Position numbers and translations under genes: made by a program. Source: Gemmatimonadota bacterium (GTDB lineage Bacteria > Gemmatimonadota > Gemmatimonadetes > Longimicrobiales > Gaopeijiaceae). Taken from it: a stretch of 64,000 nt of DNA. The notes beneath the pieces were generated by a model. That model had not been told where the DNA came from. It saw nothing but the letters and a program-made list of their open reading frames with translations, and searched no databases. The stretch covers positions 1 through 64,000 of the forward strand of contig JAJDVT010000109.1 in assembly GCA_022826005.1 (NCBI GenBank). Reading direction: 5' to 3'. Numbering within the stretch: the first letter of the stretch is position 1; each line of letters starts with the position of its first letter. Below are positions 59,038 through 64,000 of the stretch, one piece after another.

Positions 59038-59478
59038 TCAGCCTCCGCGGCGGGTACGAATGAGGATCACCCCGTCTCCCGCGTTGGTGCCGTAGTAGGT
59101 GGTGGCCTCCACCCCGCTGAGCACCTGGATCTGTTCGATGTCGGCGGCCGGAAGCGCATCGAGGATCGTGAGGTCGCGCACCTGGACGCGATCGATGTAG
59201 ATCGGCATGTCCTCGGTGAGGGAGATGCTGGAGAAGCCGCGCCGGTGCACCCGGGCCGGGTCCCCGCCCGACGATTCCCCGAAGTCCGCGTAGCGGACAG
59301 TGCGCTGCAGGGCCTCCCACATGGTGGTGGCCTCGGTGGCGGCGATCTCCTCCGCGGTGATGACGGTTCCCGCACCGTCACCGGGGGAGGCCGGGCGGGG
59401 CCGGATGCCGCAGGCCGTCAGGACCAGGAGCGCCGCCGCGCCGGTGGCCGTTCCCGCGAGCGCCGTCCGGGTCGTCAT
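59038..59478 (-). CDS. Plug-domain-only lipoprotein
   Basis: A 146-residue lipoprotein (signal ending ALLVLTAC) whose whole mature part is a TonB-receptor plug: AGTVITAEEIAATEATTMWEA, PIYIDRVQVRD, and IEQIQVLSGVEATTYYGTNA followed by GVILIRTRRGG. No beta barrel follows, so it cannot be a channel itself. It may bind a receptor or a substrate. The start overlaps the stop of the parvulin gene by four bases (ATGA), so the two are made together. Confidence 0.85.
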   Translation of the reverse strand: MTTRTALAGTATGAAALLVLTACGIRPRPASPGDGAGTVITAEEIAATEATTMWEALQRTVRYADFGESSGGDPARVHRRGFSSISLTEDMPIYIDRVQVRDLTILDALPAADIEQIQVLSGVEATTYYGTNAGDGVILIRTRRGG

Positions 59479-60944
59479 GGCGAACCGATCTCCCGCAGCC
59501 GGTCCAGCACGGCACCGATCCTGGCGCTGTGCACGTGCCAGTCGCCCTGGCCGCGGAGCAGCAGGGGGAGCGCACCGAGGGGGTGGATCTCCTGCGCGCC
59601 CGAGATCACCCTGATGATGGCCGCTTCAACCAGGGCTTCGGGGCCGGTCGCCCCGGGGCCGCCCGTCCCGGGACCGGTCGGCGTTGCACCGGCCGACTCC
59701 GCGGGCGCGGGCCCGGGGCGGTCCGTCCCGGGGCGCAACCCGATGGCGTCCGTACTCTCCCTAATGACGCGGCGCGCGTGGGCCTCGAGCGAATCGACCA
59801 CCTGCGCGGCCGGTTCGAGTCCCCGGGCGCGTGCCTCCGCCATGAGGAGCTCTTCCCGGCCGAGCCTCAGCAGCGCTGCCTCGAGCTCTTCGTCGCCCGC
59901 CTCCGCCACGGATTGGGTGAACCCCTCGGGCGAAGCGCGAAGGAGTTCCACGAAGTCGCCGATGGTGTACACGCCGTCCTGCCAGACAAGGAGCGCTCGC
60001 CGCGCGGCCCCGGCGGAGAGCCGCGACGGGACCGTCTCCACCAGGCCGCGCGCGGCATCGAGCGCCCCCTGGGCCACGGCCAGCCCGGAGAGCGAATCGA
60101 GCTGCATGATGTACGCCGCCTCGGCCGCGCCGATGCGCTCGAGCTGGATCAGGCTCCGGAATTCGTCGGCCACCTCCGAGAGCTCCGGCACCTCGAGGCT
60201 GTCCAGGCGGAGCAGGTGGTAGCCGAGCGCGGTCTCCACCGGATCGCTCACTTCGCCGGGGCTCAGCGCGAAGACGGCCTGGTCGATCGGAGTCAGCATC
60301 TGCCCGCGGGGGAAAGTACCCATGCTGCCGCCCCGCCTTCCGCTGCCGGGATCCCCGCTGAATCGCCCTGCCAGGGCCGCGAAGTCGCCGCCATCGTCGA
60401 GCTGGTCCCCGAGCGAACGCGCGAAGGCGAGGACGCTGTCGCGCTGCCGGGTGGTTGCGGCCGCCGGGAAGGCGAGGAGGATCTGCGACGCGGTGGCGCG
60501 CGCGCCCGGGAGCTCGGCGGCAAACCGCTCCGTGAGCTCCCCGTCGCTGACGACCGTGTCGACATCGAGGACCTCTTCGCGGAGTGAGTTCATCGTGATG
60601 TCGAATAGCGGCTGCTCGGTGACGAGGTCGACGTCGAGGGTCGCGAGGGTGGTGTCCTCGGCGAGGTGCAGCGCGAGCAGCGTGTAGTCCACCCACAGCT
60701 CGGCCACGAACCGCACTACCTGCGAATCGCCCGGAACGGTGCTGTGCTGCGCGATGAGCTGCGCGGCGTCTTCGACCGTCAGCTGCTGCCCCTCCGCCTC
60801 GGCCAGCGCACCGGATCCGCACCCAACCAGCAAGGGGACGGCGGCGAGAACGGGGACGGCGGCCAGAACGGGCGGCACTGCGGTCCTGCGGGCCCGGCGC
60901 TTCGCAGCCCCGGGTGCTTGCGGTGCTCGCGCGGATCTGTCCAC
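59475..60944 (-). CDS. Parvulin-type peptidyl-prolyl isomerase lipoprotein
   Basis: A 489-residue lipoprotein (AVPVLAAVPLLVGC) with a SurA/PrsA-like N domain and one parvulin domain (about 150-255, SGDPGSGRRGGSMGTFPRGQ and GYHLLRLDSLEVPELS). The C-terminal half is helical with a proline-glycine-threonine-rich segment (about 400-440). It probably assists outer-membrane protein folding. The start is GTG. Translationally coupled to the plug-only lipoprotein. Confidence 0.85.
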   Translation of the reverse strand: MDRSARAPQAPGAAKRRARRTAVPPVLAAVPVLAAVPLLVGCGSGALAEAEGQQLTVEDAAQLIAQHSTVPGDSQVVRFVAELWVDYTLLALHLAEDTTLATLDVDLVTEQPLFDITMNSLREEVLDVDTVVSDGELTERFAAELPGARATASQILLAFPAAATTRQRDSVLAFARSLGDQLDDGGDFAALAGRFSGDPGSGRRGGSMGTFPRGQMLTPIDQAVFALSPGEVSDPVETALGYHLLRLDSLEVPELSEVADEFRSLIQLERIGAAEAAYIMQLDSLSGLAVAQGALDAARGLVETVPSRLSAGAARRALLVWQDGVYTIGDFVELLRASPEGFTQSVAEAGDEELEAALLRLGREELLMAEARARGLEPAAQVVDSLEAHARRVIRESTDAIGLRPGTDRPGPAPAESAGATPTGPGTGGPGATGPEALVEAAIIRVISGAQEIHPLGALPLLLRGQGDWHVHSARIGAVLDRLREIGSP

Positions 60945-60970
60945 GGCGGCTGGATCCTTCCCGAAAATGA

Positions 60971-61014
60971 TATTCTATCGTATAAATCCGCATACCAGAT
61001 TTATTCTATCGAAT
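60971..61014. promoter_or_regulatory. AT-rich direct and inverted repeats (operator-like)
   Basis: TATTCTATCG occurs exactly at 60971-60980 and 61002-61011, 31 bp apart. Between them ATAAATC at 60982-60988 and GATTTAT at 60998-61004 form a perfect 7-bp inverted repeat with a 9-base loop. ATTC/GAAT arms flank TATC at 61003-61014. On the minus strand two TAGAAT boxes result. The only strongly AT-rich stretch of the window, between mfd and the parvulin gene. Confidence 0.5.
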
Positions 61015-61046
61015 ATATTGGTGAGCGGATTATGGCCTTTTGTATA

Positions 61047-64000
61047 TCAAGGGTCGTGGACCGCATCGTTCAGCGCGTCCATCGCCCGTACAACCAGACT
61101 AACCAACCGTTCCCGCTGCGTACACTCCAGGACGAGCGACAGCGGCGCGATGCGGCGCACTTCGGCCTCGACCGGCTCGCCCTTCAGGGCCCCTTCCAGC
61201 CTGGACATGCGCACGGCGACCCCCGGCAGGAAGTTCACGCGAGCCCGGCGCCCCCGCACCAGGACGGTGTCCACCCCGGCCCGGCGTCCGGCGATCCCCA
61301 GCAGCGTCCTATCGAGCAGCCGCGCGGCCGCGGGCGGGAGCCTGCCGAAGCGGTCCGCGAGTTCCTCCGCCAGCGCACCGACCTCTCCCGGCTCGGAAAT
61401 CCGCGAGAGGCGCCGGTAGAGGTGCAGCTTCTGGTGCTGGTCGGCCACGTACTCGTCCGGCAGGTAGGCGCCGGCCTCCATCGTGACCTCGGGACGCGGG
61501 TGCTCCTCCGCGGCGGAGTTTCCCTGCAGCCGCTTCACCGCGTCTTCCATCAGGCGCATGTAGGTGTCCAGGCCGACCGCGTGCGCGAACCCCGACTGGT
61601 CCTCGCCCAGGAGGTTGCCCGCGCCCCGGACCTCGAGGTCGCGCAGCGCGATCTGGTAGCCGCTCCCCAGCTCGGTGTAGTGTTCCAGCACGCGCAGCCG
61701 CCGCTCCGCCTCCGGAGTCACGGCGTCGGGGACGATCAGGTAGCAGTAGGCGCGGCGGTCCCAGCGCCCCACCCGTCCCCGGATCTGGTACAGCTGCGAG
61801 AGCCCGAAGCGGTCGGCACGGGTCACGATGAGCGTGTTGGCGTTGGGGACATCGAGCCCGTTCTCGATGATCGACGAGCAGACCAGGATGTCGGTCGCGC
61901 CCTCCACGAAGCGCGTCATCTCGGCGTCGAGGCGGCGCGGCGGCATCTGCCCGTGGGCCATCCCGACGGCCGCGCCGGGCAGCAGCGCGCGCACGCGGGC
62001 GGCCGCCGTGTCGATGGTCTCGACCCGGTTGTGCAGGAAGAAGACCTGCCCGCCCCGGTCGAGTTCCTTCTGGCAGGCCTCGGAGACGAGGTGATCGCTC
62101 CACCCGAGCACGTGGGTGACGACCGGCATGCGGTCGCGCGGCGGGGTGCGGATCAGCGACAGGTCGCGGATCCCGGTGAGCGACAGGTAGAGCGTCCGGG
62201 GGATCGGGGTCGCGGTCAGCGTCAGCACGTCGACGGTGGTGCGAAGCCGCTTGAGGCGCTCCTTCTGGCGGACGCCCAGCCGCTGCTCCTCGTCGATCAC
62301 CACCAGTCCGAGGTCGCGGAAGGCCACGTCGCCGGAGAGGAGCCGGTGGGTCCCGATCACGATGTCGGCCTGCCCGCCCGCGGCCGCGGCCAGCACCTGG
62401 CGCTGCCGGGCGGGCGGATCCAGGCGCGACAGCGACTCCACCCGCACCGGGTAGTCGGCCAGGCGGTCGCCGAAGGTCCTGGTGTGCTGCACCACCAGGA
62501 CGGTGGTGGGGGCCAGCACCGCCACCTGCTTGCCGTCCTGCACGGCCTTGAAGGCGGCGCGGACCGCCACCTCGGTCTTGCCGTACCCGGCGTCCCCGCA
62601 CACCAGCCGGTCCATGATTCCGGCCGACTCCATGTCCCGCTTCACGTCCTCCACGGCGCGGCGCTGGTCGGGCGTGTCCTCGTAGAGGAATGAAGACTCC
62701 ATCTCGCGCTGCCAGCGGGTGTCGGGCGGGAAGGAGTGGCCGGGGCGGGCGCGGCGGGCGGCCTGTAGCTCGAGCAGCTCGGCGGTCATCCGGTTGATGG
62801 CGGCCTGCGTCTTCCGCCTGAGGTTTCTCCAGCGCTTTCCGCCGATGCGGTGCAGCCGCGCGGGGGCGTCTTCCGGGTGCGTGCCCACCCACCGTTCCAC
62901 CTGGTCCAGCAGGTTGACGGGGACGCGCAGGATCTCGTCGCCGTCGTAGACGATCACCAGCGACTCGATCGACACGCCCCCGACGGTCACCCGTTCGAGG
63001 CCGCGGAAGCGGCCGATGCCGTGCTCCATGTGCACGACGTAGTCCCCCGGCGAGAGCTGCGCGAGGCTCTCCAGCGAGGCGGCCCCGCGAAACCGCTTCC
63101 GCCGCCTCAGCTTCCGGCCGCGGCCGAAGATCTCGTGGTCGGTGAGGAGGTTGACGGGCGAGGCCGGGTCCGCCAGCCGGAAGCCGCCGCTGATCGAACC
63201 GACGACCAGGTGGCAGGGAAGGACGCGATCACGGACCTGGACGAGTTCCTCCAGGCGCGCCGCCTGCCCCTCGTTGTCGCAGAGGATGTGGGTCTCGGCG
63301 CCCGCCGCGGCCGCTCCGGCCAGGAACGAACGCAGGCGGCGGGTGTTTCGCTCGATCGGCGGAGGGCGCTGCGCCTGGAAGACGGGGTCGCCGACGTGCT
63401 CCTCGATGAAGACGAGCTGCGGATGGCGGCGGGCCCGGTCCGCCAGCGCCTCGGGGGGGAGGAAGAGTTCGCCCGGCCGGGTGGCCGGCGAGCCCCAGCG
63501 GACGGCCTCCCGGTACCGCGCCTCGGCCTGTTGCCACACGGGCCCGGCCTCGTCGGCCCAGTCGCCGCCGCCTGTGCGAACCAGGATGGTGTCGCGCGCG
63601 AGCCGGTCGAGGAGGGAGCAGGGGGCGGGGAGCGCGGCCTGGGGAGGGTGCGGGGATTGCTCCGCGGCGGCCGGGGAGCCGCGAGGGCCGGGCGAGCGCT
63701 CCCGCGTGGCTGGGTCCCCCCGGGACGTGTCCCGGCGCGAGGCCCCGAAGCTGACCGGGAGGATGTCGATCCGGCCGGTGTCGCCGGTGGAGCGCTGGTC
63801 GAGGACGTCGAAGAAGCGGATCGACTCCACGTCGTCGCCCCAGAACTCGACGCGGGCCGGGCCGGCGGCGCCGAAGGAGAAGAGGTCGATCAGGCCGCCG
63901 CGCACGGCGTACTGCCCCGGTTGCTCCACCGTGGGGGCGCGTTCGAAGCCGCGCTCCTCCAGCGCGCCGGCCAGGGTGGCGGGGCGGAGCACCTGGCCGG
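61047..64000 (-). CDS. mfd: Transcription-repair coupling factor Mfd (5' end off window)
   Basis: About 985 codons are visible and the N terminus continues beyond position 64000, so it is incomplete. Mfd releases stalled RNA polymerase and recruits UvrA. The UvrB-like module is followed by the CarD-like RNA polymerase interaction domain (LSPGDYVVHMEHGIGRF), the translocase with Walker A GDAGYGKTEVAVRAAFKA and DEEQ box (VIDEEQRLGVRQKE), GYGKT-type motifs and TATPIPRTL, and the TRCF C-terminal domain. All core motifs are intact. Confidence 0.95.
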   Translation of the reverse strand, partial: GQVLRPATLAGALEERGFERAPTVEQPGQYAVRGGLIDLFSFGAAGPARVEFWGDDVESIRFFDVLDQRSTGDTGRIDILPVSFGASRRDTSRGDPATRERSPGPRGSPAAAEQSPHPPQAALPAPCSLLDRLARDTILVRTGGGDWADEAGPVWQQAEARYREAVRWGSPATRPGELFLPPEALADRARRHPQLVFIEEHVGDPVFQAQRPPPIERNTRRLRSFLAGAAAAGAETHILCDNEGQAARLEELVQVRDRVLPCHLVVGSISGGFRLADPASPVNLLTDHEIFGRGRKLRRRKRFRGAASLESLAQLSPGDYVVHMEHGIGRFRGLERVTVGGVSIESLVIVYDGDEILRVPVNLLDQVERWVGTHPEDAPARLHRIGGKRWRNLRRKTQAAINRMTAELLELQAARRARPGHSFPPDTRWQREMESSFLYEDTPDQRRAVEDVKRDMESAGIMDRLVCGDAGYGKTEVAVRAAFKAVQDGKQVAVLAPTTVLVVQHTRTFGDRLADYPVRVESLSRLDPPARQRQVLAAAAGGQADIVIGTHRLLSGDVAFRDLGLVVIDEEQRLGVRQKERLKRLRTTVDVLTLTATPIPRTLYLSLTGIRDLSLIRTPPRDRMPVVTHVLGWSDHLVSEACQKELDRGGQVFFLHNRVETIDTAAARVRALLPGAAVGMAHGQMPPRRLDAEMTRFVEGATDILVCSSIIENGLDVPNANTLIVTRADRFGLSQLYQIRGRVGRWDRRAYCYLIVPDAVTPEAERRLRVLEHYTELGSGYQIALRDLEVRGAGNLLGEDQSGFAHAVGLDTYMRLMEDAVKRLQGNSAAEEHPRPEVTMEAGAYLPDEYVADQHQKLHLYRRLSRISEPGEVGALAEELADRFGRLPPAAARLLDRTLLGIAGRRAGVDTVLVRGRRARVNFLPGVAVRMSRLEGALKGEPVEAEVRRIAPLSLVLECTQRERLVSLVVRAMDALNDAVHDP

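Overview
The window is about 64 kb of GC-rich chromosomal DNA from a free-living, respiring Gram-negative-type bacterium. Gene content points most to Gemmatimonadota: a SusC/SusD outer-membrane pair, an NfeD/flotillin pair, many small orphan lipoproteins, complete aerobic central metabolism and mostly leaderless GTG/TTG starts. This assignment is an inference from gene content. No rRNA, phage, transposase or CRISPR-Cas locus is visible, and apart from the left end the window reads as ordinary core chromosome.

Left end (1-740): there is no convincing protein gene. A degenerate array of 21-bp units runs in from the window edge. It is followed by a candidate promoter and about 370 nt of sequence full of GNRA-capped hairpins, ending in a very strong intrinsic terminator. 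I read this as a large structured noncoding RNA of a class I do not recognise. 741-8249 (minus strand): chorismate mutase coupled to a sodium:solute symporter and its DUF3311 partner. Next to these lies a CoA-ester degradation set (two crotonases, 3-hydroxyacyl-CoA dehydrogenase, a PaaJ/PcaF-type thiolase, aldehyde dehydrogenase) that resembles the lower phenylacetate/beta-oxidation pathway.

8442-11570: NfeD protease, flotillin FloA and a repeat-bearing membrane protein. 11593-17960 is a respiratory module. A minus-strand cytochrome b/ferredoxin/MvhD fusion with a small partner lies divergent from an Fe-S Rrf2 regulator, a tiny membrane subunit, a CuA subunit II, a heme-copper subunit I without the catalytic tyrosine, and a SCO copper chaperone. 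The missing tyrosine suggests nitric oxide rather than oxygen reduction. 17970-23894: aconitase, tRNA-Leu(CAA), a DUF411 protein and citrate synthase. 24052-35812: small lipoprotein, S9 peptidase, pyrimidine-nucleoside phosphorylase, penicillin-binding protein 1A coupled to a DUF3343 protein, aroB, an acyl-CoA ligase, a NYN-LOTUS RNA-processing protein and 3-methyladenine glycosylase.

35824-54305: NhaC antiporter, etfBA, M23 lipoprotein, moeA, acs, two tandem paralogous lipoproteins, a hexapeptide acyltransferase, guaB, a MltD-type transglycosylase, moaC-holB, and a surA-pdxA pair. 54501-64000: SusC/SusD receptor, a plug-only lipoprotein coupled to a parvulin-type lipoprotein, and mfd, which runs off the right edge. 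The main themes are acetyl-CoA and CoA-ester oxidation feeding the TCA cycle and ETF, an unusual terminal reductase, and envelope maintenance. Shared short motifs between unrelated promoters hint at common regulators.
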